Shown here one piece after another: positions 1 through 6,180 of a DNA stretch of 9,849 nt; position 1 is the first letter of the stretch; each line of letters begins with the position of its first letter. This DNA comes from Bacteroidales bacterium UBA3742 (lineage in GTDB: Bacteria; Bacteroidota; Bacteroidia; Bacteroidales; Paludibacteraceae): positions 1 through 9,849 of the forward strand of contig DFGU01000007.1 in the NCBI GenBank assembly GCA_002371785.1. The letters are read 5' to 3'. Position numbers and translations under genes: made by a program. The notes beneath the pieces are model-generated. The model had not been told where the DNA came from. It saw nothing but the letters and a program-made list of their open reading frames with translations, and did not search any database.

Positions 1-795
1 TTCCTATGGTTCTTTGTGATCAACGTGCAGAAAGAGTTGGAGCAAGTGGAGGAGGGCGTAGAGATCGCCTTTGCCGAAGAGGATGCGGAGCCTATGCCGC
101 TGCCGTACCAGGCGGAGGAAGGCGCAGCCGGATCGACGGCCGCTGAGGGCGAACCCCAGCCATCGGAGACACCAGCCGCTCCGCCCACCAAGACGGCCGA
201 GACACCCCGTCCTGTAGTGCCGCAGGAGGCTACCAAACCCCCTATGACCCAGCAGACGGAGTCGCCCGTGAAGCAAGAGCCCACTCAGGAAGAGGACCAG
301 GCGGCCAAAGCTGCCGCAGAGGCGCGTGCCAAGGCAGAGGCAGCCGCTAAAGCGAAGGCAGAAGCCGAGGCTAAGGCCCGTGCAGAAGCCGAAGCCAAGG
401 CCCAGAAGATGGGCAACCTGTTTGGCAAGGGTAATGGCGGTGCGGGTGGACCCGGCGGCGCAGGCTCATCGGGCAACACCGGTACGGGCAACAACCCCGC
501 CAAGGGTAAAGGAAGCGGCAAGAGCGGTAACGGCAGCTGGAGCTTGTCGGGCCGCGACATCATAGGCTCGCTACCTCAACCGGAGAAGGGACGGTACCAG
601 CCGGGCAAGGTGGTCGTGGTGATATACGTCAACCCGCAGGGTAAAGTGACGAATGCCAGCATAGGCAAGGGTACCACCGTGAGCGACAACGCGACCCTGG
701 AGGCTATGAAGAAGAAGGCGATGGAAGCGCGCTTCACAGAGAGTGACCAGAAGAATGACCAACAAGGTCAGATAACATATATTATTCCCGAATAG
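1..795 (+). CDS. TonB-family energy transducer, 5' end cut by window edge
   Basis: The frame is open to the left edge, so the true start lies outside; 264 residues are visible. The first residues, FLWFFVIN, look like the end of the single N-terminal inner-membrane helix of TonB/TolA-type proteins. Then come a Pro/Glu-rich stretch (to about residue 95), an Ala/Lys/Glu-rich helical segment (about 100-136), a Gly/Ser/Asn-rich linker (about 137-178), and a compact C-terminal domain (about 180-264) with the TonB-like strand pattern GKVVVVIYVNPQGKV. Such proteins use the ExbB/ExbD proton motor to power outer-membrane receptors. From general knowledge of Bacteroidota, exbB and exbD probably lie just upstream, but this cannot be seen. 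The low-complexity middle would span the periplasm. The family call is firm; which receptors it serves is unknown. Confidence 0.85.
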   Translation, partial: FLWFFVINVQKELEQVEEGVEIAFAEEDAEPMPLPYQAEEGAAGSTAAEGEPQPSETPAAPPTKTAETPRPVVPQEATKPPMTQQTESPVKQEPTQEEDQAAKAAAEARAKAEAAAKAKAEAEAKARAEAEAKAQKMGNLFGKGNGGAGGPGGAGSSGNTGTGNNPAKGKGSGKSGNGSWSLSGRDIIGSLPQPEKGRYQPGKVVVVIYVNPQGKVTNASIGKGTTVSDNATLEAMKKKAMEARFTESDQKNDQQGQITYIIPE

Positions 796-803
796 TGAAC
801 TGT

Positions 804-1331
804 ATGAATTATTTGTTTCTAGACAACGGCTTCGAAGAGATTGAAGCCATCACAACGATCGACCTGCTGCGTCGTGCCAACATTGCGTTAACTACTGTCT
901 CGCTCACCGGCAAACCGCTGGTGTTGGGAGCACATAATGTAGCCGTGGAGGCTGACGGACTGATGGACGACATCGATTTCTCGGACGCAGAGATGCTCAT
1001 TCTTCCGGGCGGACAGACCAACCTGATCGAGCATGCCAACTTGTGCGAACTTCTGGTAGCGCACAACGAGGCCGACAAACTGATAGCCGCTATCTGTTAC
1101 GCCCCGTCCGTACTGGGCCAACTGGGCATACTGGAAGGCAAGCAGGCTACGTGCTATCCGGGCTTTGAGAAATACCTGGGCGAGAGCTATGTAGGTGGCC
1201 TGGTAGTGGAGTCGAAGAACGTCATCACCGCCAAGGGACCGGGCCTCTCGTCCGACTTCGCGTTCTGCCTCATCGAGCGCCTCGCCTCGTCGGAAATCGC
1301 CGACCAGGTATACGACGCTGCGCAGTACTAA
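804..1331 (+). CDS. DJ-1/PfpI (ThiJ)-family protein
   Basis: 175 residues, a normal length for single-domain DJ-1 proteins. It opens MNYLFLDNGFEEIEA, the family's first strand, with the conserved acid at Glu14 (equivalent to human DJ-1 Glu18). The nucleophile elbow is AICYAPSVLG with Cys98 (equivalent to Cys106); the usual small residue after the Cys is replaced by Tyr. LPGG at about 67-70 and ATCYPGFE further on are also family-typical. Members are thiol proteins described as deglycases, glyoxalases or chaperones; the exact activity here is not readable. An in-frame GTG at 795 would add three residues, but the ATG at 804 gives the family's usual N-terminus. It starts 8 bases after the TonB-family stop, so the two genes are probably co-transcribed. 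The hairpin at 1388-1425 should end the transcript. Confidence 0.9.
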   Translation: MNYLFLDNGFEEIEAITTIDLLRRANIALTTVSLTGKPLVLGAHNVAVEADGLMDDIDFSDAEMLILPGGQTNLIEHANLCELLVAHNEADKLIAAICYAPSVLGQLGILEGKQATCYPGFEKYLGESYVGGLVVESKNVITAKGPGLSSDFAFCLIERLASSEIADQVYDAAQY

Positions 1332-1387
1332 AGTGTCTTCGACACGTTCGTAAGTTAAGAAGGTTTTTTTCGATACGTTATACATGT

Positions 1388-1425
1388 AAAATAGTCGGCT
1401 TCCATCAACGGAGGCCGACTATTTT
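1388..1425. terminator. Bidirectional rho-independent terminator, copy 1
   Basis: Two 16-base arms (1388-1403 and 1410-1425) pair along their whole length with one G-T wobble around a 6-base loop. The stem has a GC-rich core (GTCGGC/GCCGAC) and ends in AAAA on one side and TTTT on the other, so it can terminate transcripts from both directions. It lies between the plus-strand DJ-1 gene and the minus-strand esterase. The esterase stop codon (1419-1421) falls inside the right arm. An identical 38-base copy occurs at 6143-6180. Confidence 0.85.
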
Positions 1426-2543
1426 GTGAAGTTGTTCAGAAAATCAGATAGATATATTCGCCAGTTGCGCCAGGTGTGACCGCCGATAGTCTCTATATAA
1501 CGGTGCGGGATGCCGGCTTTCTCCATGCGGCGGTGGAAACGCTTGGCATTCCTGTAGAACATGTCGGAACGGCCGACATAGATCGCATAGACGGTGCTGT
1601 CTTGCGGCATTTGATCCCGATGCACCACGGGCGAAAACAATCCTACCACCCTGAAATAGCCCGGCCGCATATTAGCCAAATTGGCCGCCATGCGTGCCCC
1701 GTCGGAGAAGCCGACGATATACCGTTCTGAAGAGACGCGATAGGTGGTATCAATCATGCTGATCAGTTCCGCAAGCGAATGCTCGATATCGTGATTGTGG
1801 CAGAGACGTGGATAGTTGATCACATTGTTCCAAAGCGTATGGTGGCTTGGACGATCTTCGTGTACGCCGTAATTGACATCGGGCATGACGAGTATCATTG
1901 GCTGACACTTCCCGCTTGCAATCATATTCTCCAGTATCTGTATCGCGCGTCCGCGCTCGCCCCATGATCCCTCGTAGCCGTTAATGCCATGTATAAGATA
2001 CATCACGGGAAAAACGGACGGCTGATAGCTGACGCAGGTCTGACCTGGCTGATATCCCGCAGGCAGGTAGATGTTTACCCGCCGATTGATCCCTTCTGCG
2101 CTACTATACCAACTCGTGCGTATGAATGTGCCTTGTTGTGCGGGCTGCAGATACAGGTCGGCTTGTTCTGTGCCACCGATAGCGACGATATTCCAGCGGT
2201 GCATCATCTGCCAAGCCGTGTCGCTACAGAGCGGGTCGGGTAGGCGTTTGCCGTCGATGCGAAAGCAGTAGGTGTACATCTCCGGATGAATAGGCCGTGT
2301 CGTGGTGCGGAAGCAGCCGTCGCTGTCGCGGCGAAGTCGGATGCTACGCGTACGATCCGTATAACGGCTGCTGTCCTCGTCGGTATAGTGGAAGTCGCTC
2401 AGCACACTCACGCGTTTGGCATCACCCGCGTAGCATATTCGGAGACTACCATCCTCGTTGACCGTTACCTGCGCCTGTAGTGGAGCAAATAGCCCCACTA
2501 CAAATGCCAGGAGAAAAATCCAATATGTTGGTTTAGTCAGCAT
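1419..2543 (-). CDS. Secreted CE1-like alpha/beta-hydrolase esterase
   Basis: 374 residues from the ATG at 2543. An N-terminal signal peptide (MLTKPTYWIFLLAFVVGLFA, cleavage probably after LQA) is followed by a beta-rich E-set/CBM48-like module (about 25-135). The C-terminal alpha/beta-hydrolase domain is of the esterase D/feruloyl esterase type. Visible landmarks: the oxyanion-region motif YLIHGINGYEGSW (about 182-194), the nucleophile elbow GFSDGA with Ser280, a probable acid Asp327 in YVGRSD, and His356 in GGHTWRNW. The architecture matches Bacteroidota enzymes that remove acyl or feruloyl groups from glycans in the periplasm or at the surface; the substrate is not readable. An ATG-equivalent at 2576 would add 11 residues but push the signal peptide inward, so 2543 is preferred. 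The start overlaps the preceding gene by 11 bases, suggesting translational coupling. Confidence 0.8.
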   Translation of the reverse strand: MLTKPTYWIFLLAFVVGLFAPLQAQVTVNEDGSLRICYAGDAKRVSVLSDFHYTDEDSSRYTDRTRSIRLRRDSDGCFRTTTRPIHPEMYTYCFRIDGKRLPDPLCSDTAWQMMHRWNIVAIGGTEQADLYLQPAQQGTFIRTSWYSSAEGINRRVNIYLPAGYQPGQTCVSYQPSVFPVMYLIHGINGYEGSWGERGRAIQILENMIASGKCQPMILVMPDVNYGVHEDRPSHHTLWNNVINYPRLCHNHDIEHSLAELISMIDTTYRVSSERYIVGFSDGARMAANLANMRPGYFRVVGLFSPVVHRDQMPQDSTVYAIYVGRSDMFYRNAKRFHRRMEKAGIPHRYIETIGGHTWRNWRIYLSDFLNNFTK

Positions 2544-3453
2544 ATGCCAGGCGAATATTGTCGCACCATACCACATTGCCCGGACAGCCGGTGAAGGGCT
2601 TCATGCTGCCTGCCGAAATCTGGATGATCATATGGGTGGGCTTCATATCTGCTCTCCAATCCACTTCCTCGATGCAAACCATCTTGCCTTGGCTGTTGTG
2701 CGTCTTGTGGCGGTCGTTGGCGAGCGCTTCGTATGGTTTGACCTTGGCGGGCTTGCCGTATTGTATCGGCAGGCGGAAATTGTTGACCCAGTTGCCGGTC
2801 GATTGATTGAGCCGTTTTACGGCCGTGCCGACACGATAAGCATATACGTGTCCGTTCTCTTCCCAGCGGTGTTGCAGGATGATAGTGATGTGTCCTTCGT
2901 CGTGTCCGCCTACCTCTTTCACCTTCGTGCCGGCATTCGCAAAGACGGCAGTTTTGTTCTGAATGAGCGCTTTGTAATCGAGTATCAATGCACTCGGTCG
3001 CTTTGTGAAGGGGATACCCATGTCGATCGCCGAATTAGGATCCGAACTCTGCTTCATACCTACCACGTCCATCATCTTGCCCGTGTAGATCGAACCGGTA
3101 GCCAAGGCCTTGAGGTCGATACCGATGGCGGTGACCACCTCTAGCGTACTCTCCATGCGGCAGCAGTAGCCGTTACCGCGTTTCTCAGGACGCACCGATA
3201 CGGATACTTTGTCAATACCGAAGGCTTTAGCGTGGGCGTTGCTGCTTCCCCACGGGCCACCTATCTTATAGAGGGTGCGGGTTTGGCCGCCGATGAGTCG
3301 TGACTCCTTGATCTGACGTTCTGCCCAGTTGTCGAAGTTTCCGAAGGGCAACATTTCTATGCGTTCTTGTGCCGACACCCTAAGTGCAACAAATAGGAGT
3401 GTTAGTATAAGGAATGCGGTGAGTATAACCGCTAATGTTTTATTCGTTTTCAT
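2533..3453 (-). CDS. Secreted PCMD-domain protein (putative carbohydrate metabolism domain)
   Basis: 306 residues. An N-terminal hydrophobic signal (about 5-28, ending VSAQ) precedes one beta-sandwich-like domain. The opening pattern FGNFDNWAERQI, a GGPWGSSNAHAK segment, the LKALATGSIYTGKM strand and the closing GCPGNVVWCDNIRLAY are all typical of the PCMD family (Pfam PF13201). PCMD proteins are nearly confined to Bacteroidota, often sit beside glycan-active genes, and are thought to bind carbohydrate; no enzyme activity is established. There is no lipobox Cys at the signal cleavage site, so it is probably periplasmic or secreted rather than a lipoprotein. It starts 18 bases after the small secreted gene and overlaps the esterase start by 11 bases, placing it firmly in the operon. 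Confidence 0.75.
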   Translation of the reverse strand: MKTNKTLAVILTAFLILTLLFVALRVSAQERIEMLPFGNFDNWAERQIKESRLIGGQTRTLYKIGGPWGSSNAHAKAFGIDKVSVSVRPEKRGNGYCCRMESTLEVVTAIGIDLKALATGSIYTGKMMDVVGMKQSSDPNSAIDMGIPFTKRPSALILDYKALIQNKTAVFANAGTKVKEVGGHDEGHITIILQHRWEENGHVYAYRVGTAVKRLNQSTGNWVNNFRLPIQYGKPAKVKPYEALANDRHKTHNSQGKMVCIEEVDWRADMKPTHMIIQISAGSMKPFTGCPGNVVWCDNIRLAYAD

Positions 3454-3471
3454 AATTCGTAATTTCTAATT

Positions 3472-3837
3472 CTAAAAATAAATTCTCCATGTGAGCATGA
3501 TGCTCGAATTGCTTTTCGGGGCGGCATGGAGTTCGTTGTATGGGCAAGCTGTGGGGCTGAACATGGCAAACCATCTGGGTGCCATTCCGACGACACCATG
3601 TACACGCGACATACTCATTCCCACGTCTATCAGCAGATTAGGAGTAATAGCCGGCAGAACGATGTCGAAATACATTCTGCCTTTCCCTACAGGTCCTCCA
3701 AACAAGCCTTTGTCCAAACGGACAGGGCGCATGACAAAACGCTCTGACCAATTGGGTGTTTTCGGCTCCAAGGCGTAAGCCATACTACCACAAAAAGAAA
3801 GGCAAACGAATACTATGATTTGCAGCCACTTGTTCAT
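3472..3837 (-). CDS. Small secreted protein of unknown family
   Basis: 121 residues; not recognised. The N-terminus is a clear signal peptide (MNKWLQIIVFVCLSFCGSMA, cleavage probably after AYA). The Cys in LSFC lacks a proper lipobox. The mature part of about 98 residues is rich in Gly, Pro and Met, contains GLFGGPVGKGRMYFDI and LPAITPNLLIDVGMSMSRV, and ends SSIMLTWRIYF. A terminal aromatic residue after an alternating hydrophobic strand resembles the last strand of outer-membrane beta-barrels, but the protein is too short for an ordinary barrel. It could be a small envelope protein or the remnant of a larger one. The start is supported by an A/G-rich stretch just upstream (AAGGAAAAGAAAA) and by the signal peptide, although it lies inside the last 53 bases of the glycosyltransferase gene. 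Confidence 0.6.
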   Translation of the reverse strand: MNKWLQIIVFVCLSFCGSMAYALEPKTPNWSERFVMRPVRLDKGLFGGPVGKGRMYFDIVLPAITPNLLIDVGMSMSRVHGVVGMAPRWFAMFSPTACPYNELHAAPKSNSSIMLTWRIYF

Positions 3838-5023
3838 TTTTCTTTTCCTTCTCTTTTGCGCAATCTGCTATTTCCTCATTCAACATCTCTTCAAACTGCG
3901 TCACCGAGTTCTCCAAGGTGTAGCGTTTGGCGGATTGGTAGTACAACTCGCCTATGTATTTACGCTCGTTGGGGTGGTCTAGCCAGTAGTCTATCGCACG
4001 TGCGAGATCTTTGGGATTCCCGGGTATAAACAGACTCCGTCCATCCAGCGCGAACTGCGGCGTGGCACTCACCTCACTATTCGCTATTACCGGCACCAAG
4101 CCCGTTGCAAACGCCTCGATGCAAGAGATGGCCTCACTCTCCATATCACTGGCATGCACATACAAATCGGTCATTCCGAGGTGGTGAATCAACTCTTCTT
4201 TGCTTAGATACAGGAACATCGGTTTGTTAGCCAGTTTCTCGCCCAGCGCAACATATTCGTCATATTTAGGCCCCTTACCTGCAAAAACCAACTGAATTCG
4301 GTCTGCATACTTGCTATACGGCACGGCATTGATGAGCACGTCTTGACGCTTCTCGCCGGACAGACGCCCAACCATCGTAATCACTATTTTTCCTTCCAAC
4401 TCTGCACTCTTTGCGGGACGCCCATGGTCGATAAACTCCTTTCCTGCCTCCAGAAACTCGTTCTGGATTCCGTTGCTGATCACATGGATTTTGGCGGTGT
4501 AGCCGCGCTCGGCTATCATGTCGCCCATGAATTTGGAGGGTACATGCACGTGCCGGACGCGATTATAAACGCCTTGGCGGAAGGTCTTGTAGAACAGCTC
4601 ATTAAACCATTCCACTTTGCCCATATTCACCGACGAGGTCATATTCTCCGGTTGTACATGAAAAGCCGCCGTCACCGGTTTGCCGGTTTCGTTGCAGTAG
4701 TTTACCGCCTCCATCGCTATCCCGAACGGCACATAGATATGTACTATGTCCGCCCAGTCGCACGCGTCATGGACTATATTCTTATTGTTATAGGCAAAAC
4801 TGAAGTCATGCTTATCGCATAGCGGCTGGAACACGGGGATATAGAATTTCGGCGTAGTAAAATCTCCGTCTGTCAGATTGTTCTCTTTGTACTCCGGCGT
4901 ATCCCAACAAAGTGCACATACTTCATGCCCTCGTTTCCGCAGTTCTCCGGCAAAACGCTGCGCGGAAATACTTGTCCCGTTATTCGTCGTATAGAAACTG
5001 TCTATGACAAATAAAATCTTCAT
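3785..5023 (-). CDS. GT4-family glycosyltransferase (GT-B fold)
   Basis: 412 residues. The N-terminal Rossmann half begins MKILFVIDSFYTTNNGTS, the usual acceptor-side loop, and carries AFHVQPEN at about 120-127. The C-terminal half holds the sugar-nucleotide site: VGRLSGEKRQD (218-228, Arg220 and Lys225), FAGKGP (247-252), and the EX7E element ESEAISCIE (Glu295 and Glu303) followed by AFATG. This is the GT4 retaining-transferase pattern. The wording of the middle region resembles transferases that add a hexose to lipid acceptors such as diacylglycerol, but that is an impression rather than a demonstration. No signal peptide is present, so it acts in the cytoplasm. The last 17 residues overlap the start of the next gene and follow a Lys/Glu-rich tail, so they are probably not catalytic. 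It is the first gene of the operon. Confidence 0.85.
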   Translation of the reverse strand: MKILFVIDSFYTTNNGTSISAQRFAGELRKRGHEVCALCWDTPEYKENNLTDGDFTTPKFYIPVFQPLCDKHDFSFAYNNKNIVHDACDWADIVHIYVPFGIAMEAVNYCNETGKPVTAAFHVQPENMTSSVNMGKVEWFNELFYKTFRQGVYNRVRHVHVPSKFMGDMIAERGYTAKIHVISNGIQNEFLEAGKEFIDHGRPAKSAELEGKIVITMVGRLSGEKRQDVLINAVPYSKYADRIQLVFAGKGPKYDEYVALGEKLANKPMFLYLSKEELIHHLGMTDLYVHASDMESEAISCIEAFATGLVPVIANSEVSATPQFALDGRSLFIPGNPKDLARAIDYWLDHPNERKYIGELYYQSAKRYTLENSVTQFEEMLNEEIADCAKEKEKKNEQVAANHSIRLPFFLW

Positions 5024-5063
5024 AATTTTTCTTGTTTCGTGAGTCGTTTTTCAAAATCGGCTG

Positions 5064-5071
5064 CAAAAGTA
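5064..5071 (-). promoter_or_regulatory. Possible -7 element for the glycosyltransferase operon
   Basis: Read on the minus strand this is TACTTTTG, matching the Bacteroidota -7 consensus TAnnTTTG, about 40 bases before the glycosyltransferase ATG. No good TTTG -33 element sits about 20 bases upstream, so this may be an activator-dependent promoter. That would fit the adjacent AraC-family gene. Confidence 0.45.
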
Positions 5072-5097
5072 CTGCTTTATAGCCAATTATCATTTTT

Positions 5098-5135
5098 CTA
5101 ATCCGTGCGAAGATTGTTCTAATTCTACTAATCCG
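5098..5135. repeat. CTAAT repeats in the divergent promoter region; candidate operator
   Basis: CTAATCCG occurs at 5098-5105 and again at 5128-5135, exactly 30 bases apart (about three helical turns), with a related CTAATTC between them at 5119-5125. The repeats lie between the -7 candidate of the glycosyltransferase operon and the AraC promoter, overlapping or abutting the upstream side of both. Repeated direct half-sites are what AraC-family dimers usually bind. No binding evidence exists from sequence alone. Confidence 0.35.
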
Positions 5136-5167
5136 CTTGCACATGTCAAAAAATTGTTGTACCTTTG
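5136..5167 (+). promoter_or_regulatory. Bacteroidota-type promoter of the AraC-family gene
   Basis: CTTG at 5136-5139 (three of four matches to the -33 TTTG) is separated by 20 bases from TACCTTTG at 5160-5167, a full match to TAnnTTTG. The predicted transcript would begin near 5173, giving a leader of about 35 bases before the ATG at 5209. Confidence 0.6.
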
Positions 5168-5208
5168 CACACAAATTGTTTTAATTCGTATATTCAAGTC
5201 GTACAGTT

Positions 5209-6105
5209 ATGGCGGAAAAACAAGAAAACGAGAACCAAATATTGGTCGATTACTCAATCTTTAAGTGGATGAGTTTTATCCCCGGAGAGACTTCCGTGGA
5301 CGACATCTGTGTCATGAAATTCAATGGTAGCACAACGGATTTGTTCCGGAAAATGCTCCCCGAAGAGTATTTTTCGCCGTGCTACACCTTGCAATTTCTT
5401 ACCAGTGGAAGTTTTAAAGCCTATATCAACAACCGCACGTACGATATACAGGCGAACGATGGCTATCTGATTATCCCTGAGTTCTTTATGCGGCGCATGG
5501 AACCAACCAGCCAGCAGATGGAACTCTATGTAATCTGCATCTCCCGGAAATTTATGGCGGAGATGAATCTCCAATTCCCTTTGTCACTCATTTCACATAT
5601 CTATATCCATCCCGTTTGGCACATGAGCGCGGAGAAGGTGCAAGGTGTTATCCATTATTTTGATTTGCTTCGCGAAGTGGTTGCCTCGCAAAACCGCGCA
5701 GCCACCATGTTTCTCGTTTATTCGCTTTTCCAATTTCTGGCAGGGGACATTGCCAACACCCAAATGCACACGCCATCCATGTCCCGCAACGAAGAGATCA
5801 CAGGCCGTTTCATGCACCTCGTGGATGCCCATTGCGAACAGCAGCACTCACTCGATTGGTACGCCGACCAGCTTTGCCTCTCCACACGCTACGTAGCCAA
5901 CACCATCAAAGAGACACTCGGCATTCCTGCCAGTTCGTTTATCGAACGCGCACTCATGCAACGCGCCAAAGCACTTCTTGTCTCCACGCCTATGCCCATA
6001 CAGCAAATAGCCGACCAACTCGGCTTCCAGAACCAAAGCCATTTCGGCACATTCTTCAAGCGCCACGAAGGAATGAGCCCTGCTGCCTTTAGAAAGCAGC
6101 AGTAA
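5209..6105 (+). CDS. AraC-family transcriptional regulator
   Basis: 298 residues. The N-terminal part (about 30-180) has the alternating beta pattern of a cupin-like ligand-sensing domain (for example LQFLTSGSFKAYINNRTYDI and GYLIIPEFFMRR). The C-terminal part (about 195-297) is the AraC/XylS double helix-turn-helix: the first around 214-237 (SLDWYADQLCLSTRYVANTI), the second around 264-286 (IQQIADQLGFQNQSHFGTFF), closing with the family signature GMSPAAFRK. It is transcribed divergently from the glycosyltransferase operon across a 185-base gap that holds promoter elements and CTAAT repeats. Control of that operon is therefore the natural inference, with the ligand unknown. The 3' coding end contains a small inverted repeat (CTGCTG/CAGCAG, 6080-6102), and the terminator at 6143-6180 follows. 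Confidence 0.9.
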   Translation: MAEKQENENQILVDYSIFKWMSFIPGETSVDDICVMKFNGSTTDLFRKMLPEEYFSPCYTLQFLTSGSFKAYINNRTYDIQANDGYLIIPEFFMRRMEPTSQQMELYVICISRKFMAEMNLQFPLSLISHIYIHPVWHMSAEKVQGVIHYFDLLREVVASQNRAATMFLVYSLFQFLAGDIANTQMHTPSMSRNEEITGRFMHLVDAHCEQQHSLDWYADQLCLSTRYVANTIKETLGIPASSFIERALMQRAKALLVSTPMPIQQIADQLGFQNQSHFGTFFKRHEGMSPAAFRKQQ

Positions 6106-6142
6106 GAATTGTTCTAATCGGAAAGTTTCTGCTAAACGTTAT

Positions 6143-6180
6143 AAAATAGTCGGCTTCCATCAACGGAGGCCGACTATTTT
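6143..6180. terminator. Bidirectional rho-independent terminator, copy 2
   Basis: Identical over all 38 bases to the hairpin at 1388-1425: two 16-base arms (6143-6158 and 6165-6180), one wobble, a 6-base loop, A4 and T4 at the ends. Here the stem is extended by an AT pair on each side (6141-6182). It separates the plus-strand AraC gene from minus-strand queE, whose stop codon (6160-6162) lies in the loop; the right arm therefore encodes the last QueE residues. Upstream, ACGTTATA (6136-6143) is also shared with copy 1, where 6 extra bases intervene. Confidence 0.85.

Noticed and set aside
795..803. GTG start for the DJ-1 gene overlapping the TonB-family stop
   Set aside because: It would add three residues before a family-typical MNYLFLDNGF start; the ATG at 804 is the better choice.
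1333..1345. Small hairpin GTGTC/GACAC right after the DJ-1 stop as the terminator
   Set aside because: The 5-bp stem is not followed by a T run; the far stronger hairpin at 1388-1425 explains termination.
888..1385. Minus-strand open frame of 165 codons
   Set aside because: It mirrors the DJ-1 gene, which has clear catalytic motifs; the antisense product resembles nothing known.
2544..2576. Upstream start for the esterase gene
   Set aside because: It would place 11 residues in front of a well-formed signal peptide and lengthen the overlap with the PCMD gene.
2458..3144. Plus-strand open frame of 228 codons
   Set aside because: It is antisense to the PCMD gene, which has a signal peptide, family motifs and operon context; the opposite frame has no recognisable domain.
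4343..4822. Plus-strand open frame of 159 codons
   Set aside because: Antisense to the GT4 glycosyltransferase core motifs; no independent support.
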